A stretch of 64,000 bases of DNA from an uncultured Flavobacteriales bacterium (GCA_937876195.1 CALEIK010000025.1:124001-188000); one strand, 5' to 3'; positions 26,422-36,532 are shown, numbered from the stretch's first letter. Numbers and translations: made by a program. The notes: generated by a model not told the origin, from the letters alone.

Positions 26422-28020
26422 ATGGCAAAAGCAGACATCAATTTTGAAAAAGAACTCTGGGATGCCGCCAACGAATTGCGTGGTGCCGTTTCAGAGAACA
26501 ATTATAAAAACTACATTCTACCACTCGTTTTCCTCAAGCACTTGAGCGAACGCTACGAAATGGTGCACGAAGAATTGGCAGGTTTGGTACGCGATAAAAA
26601 GTCTGAGTACTACACCCAAGATACTGATGAGATAAAGTACGTATTGTCCGATCCAGACCAATACAAGTCGCGGAATACCTTTATGATACCCAAGGAAGCT
26701 TCTTGGCAATACCTGAAAGACAATGCCGAGCAAGACGATATCAAAGTAATTGTCGATGATGCCTTTGAAACCATTCAAGATTTATTGCTCGAACACAATG
26801 CACAATTGGTCAATTTATTGCCGCGTATTTTTGTGCGGAGCGAATTGTCTGCAAAACAAACAGCGGGAATTATCAACTTGCTTTCACATCCAAAGTTTTC
26901 GGAAAAGGAAAACCCAGAAAGTGATATCCTTGGACGCATTTACGAATTCTACATTGGGCGTTTTGCGCAAGCTGAAGGTTCTGGTGCAGGACAGTTCTTT
27001 ACACCGGGAAGCATCGTGCGCTTGTTGGTTGAATTATTAGAACCTTATAAAGGACGAATTTTCGATCCTGCCTGTGGCTCTGGTGGAATGTTTGTGCAAA
27101 GTTTAAAGTTCATTAACGAACACGGAGGAAACAAAAACGACATTTCCATCTACGGACAAGAAATGACAGCGCAGACCTCTCGCTTGTGCATGATGAACCT
27201 GATGTTGCGCGACCTTTCCTTTGATGTGAAACTAGGAAACTCGCTGCTCGATGATAAATTTCCAAAACTAAAAGCAGACTTCATTCTTGCCAACCCTCCG
27301 TTCAATGTAAGCAATTGGCACCCCGAAGATTTACCTGAACACGATCCACGTTTGTTTGGACCGCGCGAAGAATTTACCACCGACGGTTCTGCCAATTACA
27401 TGTGGATGCAAACATTTTGGAGCCATCTAAGCCCAACAGGAACAGCAGGCATTGTAATGGCAAACGGTGCAATGACTTCCAATTCCAAAGGAGAAAAGAA
27501 CGTGCGCGAATTTATGGTGGACAACTCCATGATAGACGCCATTGTGCGTTTACCAGACAAGTTGTTCTTAACCACAGGAATTCCAGCGTGTATTTTTATC
27601 CTCAGCAAAAATAGAGACGGAAAAGACGGCATCCACCGCCAACGAAAAGAAGAAATTCTCTTCATCGATGCTTCCAAAATGGGAACCATGGCAAGCCGTA
27701 AACTCCGCGTCTTCACCGATGCAGACATTGATAAAATTACTGAAACGTACCATTTATGGCGCAATACGCCGATCCCTGAGCCTGTCGAAGGGTCGGTTTA
27801 TTGTGACACCGACGGTTTCTGCAAATCCGCTACCCTCGAAGAAGTACGCAAACAAGATTACAAACTCACACCAGGTATTTACGTGGGTGTAGAAGAAGCA
27901 GAAGCAGACAGCGAACTCTTTGAAGAGAAAATGGAACGTTTGAAAGCTACGCTGACGGAACAGTTTGAAAAGGGGGAGAAGTTGAAGAAGAAGATTATTG
28001 CCAATTTTGAGAAGATATAA
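26422..28020 (+). CDS. hsdM: Type I restriction-modification DNA methyltransferase subunit
   Basis: 532 aa. N6-adenine methyltransferase of a type I system. The N-terminal helical domain (about 8-140) is followed by the catalytic domain: SAM-binding DPACGSGGMF at 215-224 and catalytic NPPF at 291-294. GQFFTPGSIVRLLVELL at 190-206 is the usual HsdM lead-in. First gene of a coupled operon; the next gene starts 2 bp after the stop. Residues about 451-458 (IPEPVEGS) come from a REP-like palindrome at 27773-27793, an in-frame insertion in a loop after the methylase core. Its codon use looks like the host's, unlike the AT-rich accessory genes downstream. Confidence 0.97.
   Translation: MAKADINFEKELWDAANELRGAVSENNYKNYILPLVFLKHLSERYEMVHEELAGLVRDKKSEYYTQDTDEIKYVLSDPDQYKSRNTFMIPKEASWQYLKDNAEQDDIKVIVDDAFETIQDLLLEHNAQLVNLLPRIFVRSELSAKQTAGIINLLSHPKFSEKENPESDILGRIYEFYIGRFAQAEGSGAGQFFTPGSIVRLLVELLEPYKGRIFDPACGSGGMFVQSLKFINEHGGNKNDISIYGQEMTAQTSRLCMMNLMLRDLSFDVKLGNSLLDDKFPKLKADFILANPPFNVSNWHPEDLPEHDPRLFGPREEFTTDGSANYMWMQTFWSHLSPTGTAGIVMANGAMTSNSKGEKNVREFMVDNSMIDAIVRLPDKLFLTTGIPACIFILSKNRDGKDGIHRQRKEEILFIDASKMGTMASRKLRVFTDADIDKITETYHLWRNTPIPEPVEGSVYCDTDGFCKSATLEEVRKQDYKLTPGIYVGVEEAEADSELFEEKMERLKATLTEQFEKGEKLKKKIIANFEKI
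27773..27793. repeat. REP-like palindrome within hsdM
   Basis: TCCCTGAGCCTGTCGAAGG followed by GT: a widespread bacterial intergenic palindrome type (CCTTCGACAGGCTCAGG on the other strand). Here it lies inside a coding region and is read as PEPVEGS without breaking the frame. Confidence 0.75.
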
Positions 28021-28022
28021 TT

Positions 28023-31000
28023 ATGGAGAAGTATTTACTCGAAATTCTGCAGAATGTAAACACGATTATAATCCCTGGATTTGGAGCGCTTACTATCACG
28101 AATCATGATACTGGTGAAATTATGTTTATGTCTTACTTAAAGCATGATGACGGTAAGCTCGTGAGCTATATCATGGAAAATGAAGGGCTTGGGGAATTGG
28201 AAGCCAAAAATTTAGTAGCGAAATATGTCCGTGAAATTGAAATGACCTTAAACGATGTTGGATTCTATGAAATAATGGAGTTAGGCACATTCTATAAAAA
28301 TGGTGATGAAATCGATTTTAATAATTGGGGAGTAATCGAAGATGAAATAAAGTCAGGTAGCAAAAAGGACCGAAAAATAAAAATTATTAGAAATGATCAT
28401 GAAGAATCGGAGCAAGAATTAACTGGCAGAGAAAAAAGAGAATCACTCCGTGCTTTGAGAGAAGATTCAAATATTGGATTTTTTAAAGATTTTAAAGGGA
28501 GTTATTGGTGGTTAAATGCGGCAGAAGAGTTTTTTCCATCGAATGGTATTGAAATTGGTTATGAATTCGATTATTTAAAATTTACAGGAAGTGATGATAG
28601 ATTAAGATCTAATTTTAGCAACCTACAAATTGGCGACATTGCAATTTCTTATCAAAAAGATCCAAGTCGAAGACTTTTTGGGATATTTCAAATAGTGAAT
28701 ATTGATGACAAGAATGTTCGCTTTCGATTTGTCCATGAATTACCGAAGAAGATTAAATGGAATGAATTAACAAAGATCGATTGGTTTAGACAAACCCAAA
28801 TTGCTAAGATGCAAGCCAATGGCTCCATATTTCCGTTAACTTATGTTCAATTCATCGCATTAATTCAATTAAGTTCTAGTGTATTTGATGTTGCGGAACA
28901 TATAAATCGTTATGGATTTGGATTCAATGCTCCTTTTAAAAGAGAAAAGCGAACATTATCATTCAAAGAGGAAGCTACTTGGTGGTACAATAACAATTCG
29001 CCAATTATTGATTTGTCTAATTTAAAAGTTGGTGACATTCATGTTGTCGGGTCAAATGGAAAAACCGGAAGAAGGTCTATTTATGAGAACTTTTTTGATG
29101 TTAGGATTGGTGACACTGTTTTGGGATATCAAGGATTTAACTTGAAGTCAGCGGTTTGTATAATGACGGTTACCCAAAAAATAGATGATGATTTTGGCGG
29201 AGAATTGGTTTTTGAGGTGTCAAAAATTCTTGATTCTCACATTGAATGGAATTTAATTGCATTATTATCGAGTTTGTCTAATTCAGAGTTGCTCAATAAT
29301 CCTGATGCGGATTTAGTTAAATTAACCAGTCAACAATTCGATGATATTCTTAGTCTCTCCAATTCTAATGGTCAAAGTAATCCTGAAGCGACGGATGAAC
29401 GGTTTACCCCAGAATCCAAAATAGCGAACCCAGTGGCTGATAATCATTTTGGGGAAGACTACCTTGGAATTGATAAGGATGTTCTCGCTTTTGCCAAGGT
29501 AATTTCTTCTCATTCATTTAAACCACCACTAGCAATTGCATTATTTGGAAAATGGGGCATGGGTAAAAGCTTTTTCATGGAGAAATTAAGGGTGCGAATT
29601 GATGAATTCTCAAGGTTTCAGGAAAAATCAAACTACCCAACTTATTGCACAGGTGTAGCACAGATTCATTTCAATGCATGGTCTTACATGGACGCAAACC
29701 TTTGGGCAAGTATAGTTACTCGTATTTTTGAAGGATTGCAGAACTATATTAATAATGATACTAAAGCGACTAAGGAGAAAGACGCAATTGAAAAAAAATT
29801 AAGTGAATGCTTAAATGTGATTCGTGAGGAACGCGAAGCGATTGAGACTCAAAAGAAGGCCTTTGAGGAAGAAATAGAAACATTGACTTCAGATAAAGTA
29901 GAAGTTGAAAGGAAATTAAAAACGGAGATTGAAAAAATTGAGAAAGCGACCTTATATAACTTGATTAAGAGTGTTGAAGAAAAAATTGATCTTCGAAAAA
30001 AAGTAAACGAAGCTTTGAGCGCTAATCCGCTTCTTCAAGATTTAGGAGATGAACTAGATCACATTGTTCCCGAAGAATATAAGTCCAATCCTGAATTAGC
30101 AATACAACAATTAAAGAGTGGAAGAACTTTTGTTCGAGAGTTAATTAGGGATAAAAATATTAAGAAACACTTGATTATAGGGGGTATAGTAATGCTATTG
30201 ATTTTAATTGTTCCTTGGGCATTAAAAGAGTTTACTGATTATTTAAAAAGTGGGTTTATTCTGCTACCACAAATTGGACTTTCTGCAATGGCTGTAATAG
30301 TGCCAATTTGGAAGGGGTATCAAAAGGTATATGATAAACTGAAACCAATTATTTCTGACCTATGGAAAGTTAAGATAGAGTATGATACCGCAATTGAAAA
30401 TGCACATTTTTCGCACCGCCAGAAAATGGAGGCTTTGGAACTATCAATTCAAAGTAAAACACAAGAAATAAATCACATTGACGAGCGTGTGCTTGATTTG
30501 AATAAACAGGTGAACGAATTAGATTTCAAATTGGAACACAGGTTGGCAACACAAACGCTTTATTCATTTATTGAGAAAAGAGCATCAAGTGAAGAATATA
30601 AACAGCATCTGGGAATTGTGTCAACCATTCGTAGCGATTTTGAAGTCCTTAGTGAATTGTTTGATGAATCGATAATTGAGAACGTAAGTTTCAGAGATAA
30701 TTTCGATAAACCATTGCAACGTATTGTTCTTTACATAGACGATTTGGATAGATGCCCTGAAGATCGGGTAATTGAAGTATTAGAAGCTGTTAACTTATTA
30801 ATGGCATTTCCGCTGTTTGTTGTTGTCGTTGGTGTGGATCCTCGCTGGGTGAAGAATGCACTCATGAAGAAGTACCAATTACAGTTTGGAGGCACCTTGA
30901 ATGGAGAAAAGTTAAATGAACTTGAACCTATTGAAGCAGCTAATTACCTTGAAAAGATTTTTCAAATTCCGTTTCATTTGAAGCAAGCGGAAGATAATGA

Positions 31001-31655
31001 GATAAAAGGAATGCTAATGAGTTTAACCAAGAATAATGTTAAACTTCCAGAGGAAGATTGGGACGAACCCGAATCGGTTAGTGTTCGAGAAGCACAATCA
31101 ACCGAACCAAGTATGGGAGGAACTACAATTGATAACAGAGTTGTGTCGGTGAATTCAGATGTCGAAGAAATTAAGATGGAAGAGGAGAATTTGAAATTAT
31201 TCCAGAAGGAGGTTGAGTACATGCAAGAACTATCTGAGATAATTGGAAACAATCCTCGTGCCGTTAAACGCTTCATAAATGTTTATCAGATAGTTCGTGC
31301 TCATGAAGGTTTAACTATGGTAAACGGAATTGATAATGACGATTTTCTTTCGATAATGTTACTTCTTGCATTGCCTATCGGCTCTTATAAAGATGTTCAC
31401 AAAGAGTTTATAGAATATGTTGAGGAAAAGAGTATTGGGAGCTCTACAATTTCCAAGTTTTGGTATGATACACACAAGATTGAAAATAATTCATTCGATG
31501 ATAAGCAAAACATTAAACTCAATGAAAGAAAAAAGGAACTGCATCAAATTATACGAAAAATGAATATTACTGATGAAATCATTAAATTGAAGTGTAAGAA
31601 TTTATCGGAACATAACAATTTTATTAAACGCTTTACATTCTCAGAATTGTACTAA
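28023..31655 (+). CDS. HU-CCDC81/EVE/EVE/KAP P-loop NTPase fusion, candidate defence protein
   Basis: 1210 aa. Domains as I read them: 1-100 is an HU-CCDC81-like domain (NTIIIPGFGAL at 13-23, KHDDGKLVSYI, ELGTFYKNGDEIDF), a DNA- or peptidoglycan-associated fold of Bacteroidota. 155-285 is an EVE/McrB-N-like PUA fold (YWWLNA at 160-165, IGDIAISYQ, GIFQIV, a GSIFPLT end). 315-445 is a second EVE-like copy (TWWYNN, GRRSIYENFFDVRIGDTVLG). 455-1210 is a KAP NTPase with Walker A GKWGMGKS (509-516), a coiled coil (585-665), two membrane helices (about 716-737 and 744-763) and Walker B VLYIDDLDRC (902-911). EVE folds read modified bases, so sensing of modified phage DNA is inferred. It lies between hsdM and hsdS, 2 bp after hsdM, abutting the next gene. 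Confidence 0.75.
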   Translation: MEKYLLEILQNVNTIIIPGFGALTITNHDTGEIMFMSYLKHDDGKLVSYIMENEGLGELEAKNLVAKYVREIEMTLNDVGFYEIMELGTFYKNGDEIDFNNWGVIEDEIKSGSKKDRKIKIIRNDHEESEQELTGREKRESLRALREDSNIGFFKDFKGSYWWLNAAEEFFPSNGIEIGYEFDYLKFTGSDDRLRSNFSNLQIGDIAISYQKDPSRRLFGIFQIVNIDDKNVRFRFVHELPKKIKWNELTKIDWFRQTQIAKMQANGSIFPLTYVQFIALIQLSSSVFDVAEHINRYGFGFNAPFKREKRTLSFKEEATWWYNNNSPIIDLSNLKVGDIHVVGSNGKTGRRSIYENFFDVRIGDTVLGYQGFNLKSAVCIMTVTQKIDDDFGGELVFEVSKILDSHIEWNLIALLSSLSNSELLNNPDADLVKLTSQQFDDILSLSNSNGQSNPEATDERFTPESKIANPVADNHFGEDYLGIDKDVLAFAKVISSHSFKPPLAIALFGKWGMGKSFFMEKLRVRIDEFSRFQEKSNYPTYCTGVAQIHFNAWSYMDANLWASIVTRIFEGLQNYINNDTKATKEKDAIEKKLSECLNVIREEREAIETQKKAFEEEIETLTSDKVEVERKLKTEIEKIEKATLYNLIKSVEEKIDLRKKVNEALSANPLLQDLGDELDHIVPEEYKSNPELAIQQLKSGRTFVRELIRDKNIKKHLIIGGIVMLLILIVPWALKEFTDYLKSGFILLPQIGLSAMAVIVPIWKGYQKVYDKLKPIISDLWKVKIEYDTAIENAHFSHRQKMEALELSIQSKTQEINHIDERVLDLNKQVNELDFKLEHRLATQTLYSFIEKRASSEEYKQHLGIVSTIRSDFEVLSELFDESIIENVSFRDNFDKPLQRIVLYIDDLDRCPEDRVIEVLEAVNLLMAFPLFVVVVGVDPRWVKNALMKKYQLQFGGTLNGEKLNELEPIEAANYLEKIFQIPFHLKQAEDNEIKGMLMSLTKNNVKLPEEDWDEPESVSVREAQSTEPSMGGTTIDNRVVSVNSDVEEIKMEEENLKLFQKEVEYMQELSEIIGNNPRAVKRFINVYQIVRAHEGLTMVNGIDNDDFLSIMLLLALPIGSYKDVHKEFIEYVEEKSIGSSTISKFWYDTHKIENNSFDDKQNIKLNERKKELHQIIRKMNITDEIIKLKCKNLSEHNNFIKRFTFSELY

Positions 31656-34532
31656 ATGCCACAAAAAAACGAAAAGATAGAAACCAATGGGAAGAAGAGA
31701 GTTAGAGAAATAAAGATGATTCTCGGTGACTTTTCTATGTGGAAACATTTGTTGTTTTCTATGTCTAGTGTGTTTATTGCTTTTTTAATGGGAGGAATAA
31801 TTAATTCTTATTTTCCAAAGATTCTTTTCGTAGATTATAAAATATCTCAAAATGAATTAATCAAATTTCCAGTATGTTTAATTGAAATATTGTTTGTTGT
31901 AGCATTTATAATCTTCCAAAAAAAATATAAATATAGATTTAGTACGATTCAATACTACGTTACCTTCTATGCGATAGCAATTTATGGTTATATGCGCTTT
32001 GGAGCCTATGAAACAAAATTAGATTTCCATAATTTAATAGGAGAAATTAAATACTTTGACGCACCTTTTGTGCTGCTTGCGCTTTCTTTTTTGTTTTCCG
32101 CTATCCGTGATCTTTTTGTGAAAAAGAAGGAACTAATTAGAAATACCTTCCTCGAAGACAACCCACTTTGTGCAAAAGAAGATTTATCCCAATTCGATAA
32201 CCTCGTAAAACAAATTGAACCTGCTCTTTTTAAAGATAAATACGACAGGGCTTTTTCTATAGGTATTATTGGTCCATGGGGTTCGGGAAAATCTTCTTTT
32301 GTTGGAGCAGTAAAAGAAAGAATTAAAGATCATAAGGATTATGAAAGGAAGGTGCTTTACATTTCGTTTTCTCCCTTTTTAAATCACAATGAAGACAGAG
32401 TAATACATGAGTTTTTTGTTCAATTGAGCAATGAATTAAAAAAGCGCAGTGGTAAACTTTCGAATCTGTTATTGAGCTATTCAGCAAAACTATCCAATGC
32501 AATTAAAGACAGTAATCCAATTTCTTTTTTGAAACCCTCTGGAATAACAAAGGAAGATGAATCGGTTGGAGAATTGTATGATGAAATAGAAACAGTAATT
32601 AAGTCCTTGAAACTGAAAATTATTATTTCAATTGATGATTTAGACCGATTAAATGCAAAGGAAATACTTCAGGTTCTGAAATTGATTCGTAATACTTCCA
32701 ATTTTCCTAATGTTGTTTTTTTAGTCGCTATGGATAAGGAATACATTGTTAATTCGATTGCAGAAAATAATGAAAAGCAAAGGAAATTTATTGATAAGTT
32801 TTTCCAATTAGAAGTGCATGTATCACGCCCTCCTTTTGATAAAGTTAAGGATTATGCCATTAGTAATGTTCTTAATGGACTGAGAAATAACGGGTTAAAT
32901 GATTTTAATATTACCGAATTGAACAACTCGTTTAAGATACACGAGTTGAACCTACATAAATTCATAGTAAACTATAGAGATGCAAAACGTTTTGTTAATC
33001 AATTTATTTATGATTTTCGATTAATGCATGAAAATGAAATTAACGTAAAGGAGATAGAATATTTTGATTTTTGTGTCTTAACATTGTTTAAAATCTTTTG
33101 TCAAGATGAATTTTACAGTATTAAAGACGGCAAAGAAAATTTATTAAAAAGATCTGAAAGGTATGCAGATATACTTTTTTATGATTTTGAATTAAATAGT
33201 GAGAAAATTGCAAATCATATAAATGAAATTTTACAAAAAGTTTTTCCTAGAAATGGAAACTCAGAGTTTGTAGATTTGAAAAGAACACCTTCTAGATCAA
33301 TTGCTTTTGAAAAAGTGCTAAGGCTTTATTTTGAACGAACATTACCTCAGGATGAATTGAATGAATTTGAATTCAGCCAGATTTATGATGTTGAAGATTT
33401 AGACAGTGTTTTAATTAAAGTCATTGACTTATCGAGAACACCTAAAAGATTAGATTCATTTATAATGATTTTACTGAACCGAGAAGTTGAATCAATTAGT
33501 GCAAAGTATTATAAAACAAGAGTGTTAATGCATGCTGTTAATTTTAAGGAGTATTTTGATTTTACCCTTTATAATCGGTTTTTTGCACTTTTAATTGAAT
33601 TATACAATAGTAATAGTACAACATTTCAATTTGATGTAATTAATAAAGCGTTTAGCACAGAAGAATATTCATCGTTGTTTAAGGCGAATTTATTGGTAGG
33701 GTTAAGTAATATTGACGATTATGAGAAAATGACGAAGCGTAAAGTATTAGATGATGCAGCGAACATATTACATAAATTTACAACTATTGACACGGATCAT
33801 CAATTTTATTTAAGTTACGAAGAATTTAAGGAAACGTTTAATACTTTATGGAATATTAAATCTATTCATAAAGATTTAGTTGAGTACACAACGGAAGAAA
33901 TTGTAAAACCAAATGCATTAAACTTTATTAATTGCATCATTGTAAACGATGAGGATATTAGTCATTGGAAGTTTGATCCAATTACGTTTAAATTGTTTAA
34001 AGATTATAATTTAATTCAAGATTTAGGAAATGACAGTATTGATAAATCATCAGATGCTTTATTAGAGTATTTTGATTTTTTAATGCTAAACGCTCTTGTC
34101 AATTGGAAAAAATCGATTATTTATGAATTTAAGTATCTTAAGCCATATTGGGGATTGAGTAAGGACATTAACGTATTAAGTGAATTTGGTGAGATTGTTT
34201 TTGAGTGTAGAAGTGGTTTTAAAGATAAGATAAAGGATACAGCAATCTTCTTTGATTTTTGTGCCGAACATAAAGGTATTAACTATTATCAATTTAGAAC
34301 TAAGGATTACTGGGTAATACCTTTTAGGACGAAGGAAACACATTTGTTAGGCGAAATGGTAAAGAAATTTAGAGATCTAGGAAAAGTTTATGATAATGTT
34401 AATTTGAGATCAATAGTTGGTGTTGGAGAAATTGTTCAAGATAAGAAAACTAGTGAAACAATTATTAGTATTCGTTCAATACAACCGTATGTTGATTTAA
34501 GTAAATTACCATCGACTTTAACAAAATTGTAA
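31656..34532 (+). CDS. KAP-family P-loop NTPase with four N-terminal membrane helices
   Basis: 958 aa. Four predicted membrane helices at about 31-49, 70-88, 96-115 and 133-152 precede a KAP NTPase domain: Walker A IGPWGSGKSS (205-214), FSPFLNHNEDRVI, and Walker B IIISIDDLDR (322-331) with the DDLDR signature. The C-terminal 500 residues are unrecognised, mostly helical and charged. Known KAP proteins include F-plasmid PifA, which blocks phage T7; many are membrane-associated. The start codon follows the previous stop with no gap, so a paired membrane complex of the two KAPs is plausible (inference). The gene is strikingly AT-rich compared with hsdM and hsdR. Confidence 0.8.
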   Translation: MPQKNEKIETNGKKRVREIKMILGDFSMWKHLLFSMSSVFIAFLMGGIINSYFPKILFVDYKISQNELIKFPVCLIEILFVVAFIIFQKKYKYRFSTIQYYVTFYAIAIYGYMRFGAYETKLDFHNLIGEIKYFDAPFVLLALSFLFSAIRDLFVKKKELIRNTFLEDNPLCAKEDLSQFDNLVKQIEPALFKDKYDRAFSIGIIGPWGSGKSSFVGAVKERIKDHKDYERKVLYISFSPFLNHNEDRVIHEFFVQLSNELKKRSGKLSNLLLSYSAKLSNAIKDSNPISFLKPSGITKEDESVGELYDEIETVIKSLKLKIIISIDDLDRLNAKEILQVLKLIRNTSNFPNVVFLVAMDKEYIVNSIAENNEKQRKFIDKFFQLEVHVSRPPFDKVKDYAISNVLNGLRNNGLNDFNITELNNSFKIHELNLHKFIVNYRDAKRFVNQFIYDFRLMHENEINVKEIEYFDFCVLTLFKIFCQDEFYSIKDGKENLLKRSERYADILFYDFELNSEKIANHINEILQKVFPRNGNSEFVDLKRTPSRSIAFEKVLRLYFERTLPQDELNEFEFSQIYDVEDLDSVLIKVIDLSRTPKRLDSFIMILLNREVESISAKYYKTRVLMHAVNFKEYFDFTLYNRFFALLIELYNSNSTTFQFDVINKAFSTEEYSSLFKANLLVGLSNIDDYEKMTKRKVLDDAANILHKFTTIDTDHQFYLSYEEFKETFNTLWNIKSIHKDLVEYTTEEIVKPNALNFINCIIVNDEDISHWKFDPITFKLFKDYNLIQDLGNDSIDKSSDALLEYFDFLMLNALVNWKKSIIYEFKYLKPYWGLSKDINVLSEFGEIVFECRSGFKDKIKDTAIFFDFCAEHKGINYYQFRTKDYWVIPFRTKETHLLGEMVKKFRDLGKVYDNVNLRSIVGVGEIVQDKKTSETIISIRSIQPYVDLSKLPSTLTKL

Positions 34533-34535
34533 TAA

Positions 34536-35795
34536 ATGCCACAAAACTGGAAAACATATAAACTTGAAGACTTATCCGAAAGAGTGACGGTTGGTTTCGT
34601 TGGGTCTATGGCTCAGGAATATATTGATGAAGGGGTGCCAATGCTTCGATCTCAAAACATTAAACCCTTCAAGCTCGATTTTGATAACTTAAAGTTCATT
34701 TCAAAAGAGTTTCATCAAAAAATAATAAAGTCGAGTTTAAAAGAGAATGATGTAGCCATAATCAGGACAGGAAATCCTGGTATCGCTACGGTTATACCTA
34801 GAGGACTCGATAGTATAAATTGTTCTGATCTGGTTCTCGTCACCCCTGATGTCAAGAAAATAAACCCCCATTTTCTTTGTTATTATTTCAATTCAATTGC
34901 GAGTGGTTATGTAAACTCTCAACTTGTCGGAGCTGTTCAACAGCATTTCAATGTTGGTTCAGCAAAAAAAATGGAGATTAGCCTTCCTTCAATAATGTAC
35001 CAAGCTGAAATTGTTGATATAGTTAAAAGTATTAATGACAAAATTGAACTCAACCTCCAACAAAACAAAATACTAGAAGAAATGGCAATGACGCTATACA
35101 AACATTGGTTCGTAGATTTTGAGTTTCCATCCGGGGCAATAGCGGAGGATGGGTCCGACATAGGCTATAAAACGGCTGGTGGAGAATTTGTTGAAAGCGA
35201 ATTGGGAATGATCCCGAAAGGTTGGGAGGTGAAGAAACTTAAAGATTTTGCTGAATTAACAATGGGGCAATCACCTAAATCGGAGTTTTACAATCATACA
35301 AAAGAAGGTTTACCCTTTCATCAAGGTGTTAAAGATTACGGAGTCCGTTTTCCAACTGATGTAACTTATACTACAAGTGGAAACAGGATTGCGGAAGATG
35401 GTGATATCTTGTTTAGTGTACGCGCTCCAGTTGGTAGATTGAATATTGCAAAGAATAAGATTGTTCTTGGACGTGGATTAGCAACCATAAAAATGAATGA
35501 GAATAATGGTTTTATGTTTTATGCCTTAAAGACAATGTTTATATCTGAAGATATTATAGGTTCAGGAACGGTTTTCAATTCTGTGAATAAAATCGAACTT
35601 CAAAATTTAAAATTCGTATTACCAGAGAACGATATTCTTAAACAATTCAAGGAATTAATCGAGCCAATTGATGATCAATACTCGTGTAATAGTCGAGAAA
35701 ATAAAACTCTCACCACCCTCCGAGATTCATTACTACCAAAACTTATCAGTGGAGAAGTAAGGGTGAAGGATGTGGAGGAGTTAATAAAACTATAA
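34536..35795 (+). CDS. hsdS: Type I restriction-modification specificity subunit
   Basis: 419 aa. Determines the recognition sequence of the HsdMSR complex. Two target-recognition domains are visible: TRD1 about 3-155 (KTYKLEDLSERVTVG to KKMEISLPS) and TRD2 about 225-375 (GWEVKKLKDFAELTMGQSP to LQNLKFVLPE). They are joined by a conserved helical spacer (INDKIELNLQQNKILEEMA) and followed by the C-terminal repeat ending LRDSLLPKLISGEVRV. An intact two-TRD form, so the target should be bipartite. It starts 3 bp after the second KAP gene and its stop overlaps the next ATG by 1 bp. AT-rich like its neighbours. Confidence 0.95.
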   Translation: MPQNWKTYKLEDLSERVTVGFVGSMAQEYIDEGVPMLRSQNIKPFKLDFDNLKFISKEFHQKIIKSSLKENDVAIIRTGNPGIATVIPRGLDSINCSDLVLVTPDVKKINPHFLCYYFNSIASGYVNSQLVGAVQQHFNVGSAKKMEISLPSIMYQAEIVDIVKSINDKIELNLQQNKILEEMAMTLYKHWFVDFEFPSGAIAEDGSDIGYKTAGGEFVESELGMIPKGWEVKKLKDFAELTMGQSPKSEFYNHTKEGLPFHQGVKDYGVRFPTDVTYTTSGNRIAEDGDILFSVRAPVGRLNIAKNKIVLGRGLATIKMNENNGFMFYALKTMFISEDIIGSGTVFNSVNKIELQNLKFVLPENDILKQFKELIEPIDDQYSCNSRENKTLTTLRDSLLPKLISGEVRVKDVEELIKL

Positions 35796-36532
35796 TGGCA
35801 AAGGAAAAGAAAAAACAAGAATGGGAAGTTACAACGAATCGTTTTGTGGCTTTTTTGGATATTATGGGTTTTAAGGATATGGTTATGCGCTCGACTCATG
35901 GCGCGATGTTGACAAAAATGATTGAAATTACTGCTGCTTATCACGGTGTCCAAAATAAAGTTGATAAGGGAATGGTAGGAAAGTATGCTGGTGTAAACCT
36001 TTTTGTTACGAGTTTTTCTGATTCTGTTGTTATATTCTCAGATAATGATTCTGAAAAGTCGTTTGATTTGTTTTTACAAGCGACTCGCCACATATTTACA
36101 ACTACAGTTCATAGTGGTATCCCAATGAAAGGAGCAATTGCATATGGTGAAACAACTGTTGACAGAAATAAAAATCTATATTTTGGACAATCCATAATAG
36201 ATGCTTACTTACTACAAGAAGAGGTCAATTATTATGGTGTTGTTTTTCATAATACTGTCGACTTGTATCTTCATGAAAACAGTATTGATCCATTTTCTAA
36301 CAGAACATTTGTGGAGAAAACGCATTTAAAAACTGGACAGATCATACATCGAAATTTGAATTGGTTTGAAACACTTCAATTTCAAGGTGAAGGATCGGTT
36401 GATCAAATTTTTGATGAAGTTTCAATGGAATGGACGACAAGGACTTCAGGGGATCCTAGAAAATATATTGACAACACTTCTGACATGTACCAGCGATATA
36501 AAAATTTAGTTTTCTCTAATGATAAAAACTGA
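35795..36532 (+). CDS. Class III nucleotide-cyclase-like protein
   Basis: 245 aa, soluble. FVAFLDIMGF (17-26) and SFSDSVVIFS (73-82) place two Asp (D22 and D76) where class III nucleotidyl cyclases hold their catalytic metals; GIPMKGAIAYGETTVD (108-123) and LYFGQSIIDAYLLQE (about 128-142) match the following core strand and helix. Pycsar cyclases (PycC), which make cCMP or cUMP on infection, share this superfamily; base specificity and activity cannot be read by eye, and many relatives are uncharacterised. It overlaps hsdS by 1 bp upstream and the next gene by 1 bp downstream, so its expression is coupled to the restriction operon. Confidence 0.65.
   Translation: MAKEKKKQEWEVTTNRFVAFLDIMGFKDMVMRSTHGAMLTKMIEITAAYHGVQNKVDKGMVGKYAGVNLFVTSFSDSVVIFSDNDSEKSFDLFLQATRHIFTTTVHSGIPMKGAIAYGETTVDRNKNLYFGQSIIDAYLLQEEVNYYGVVFHNTVDLYLHENSIDPFSNRTFVEKTHLKTGQIIHRNLNWFETLQFQGEGSVDQIFDEVSMEWTTRTSGDPRKYIDNTSDMYQRYKNLVFSNDKN

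Noticed and set aside
35795..36532. GGDEF diguanylate cyclase
   Set aside because: No GG(D/E)EF motif; the two Asp motifs fit class III cyclases better.
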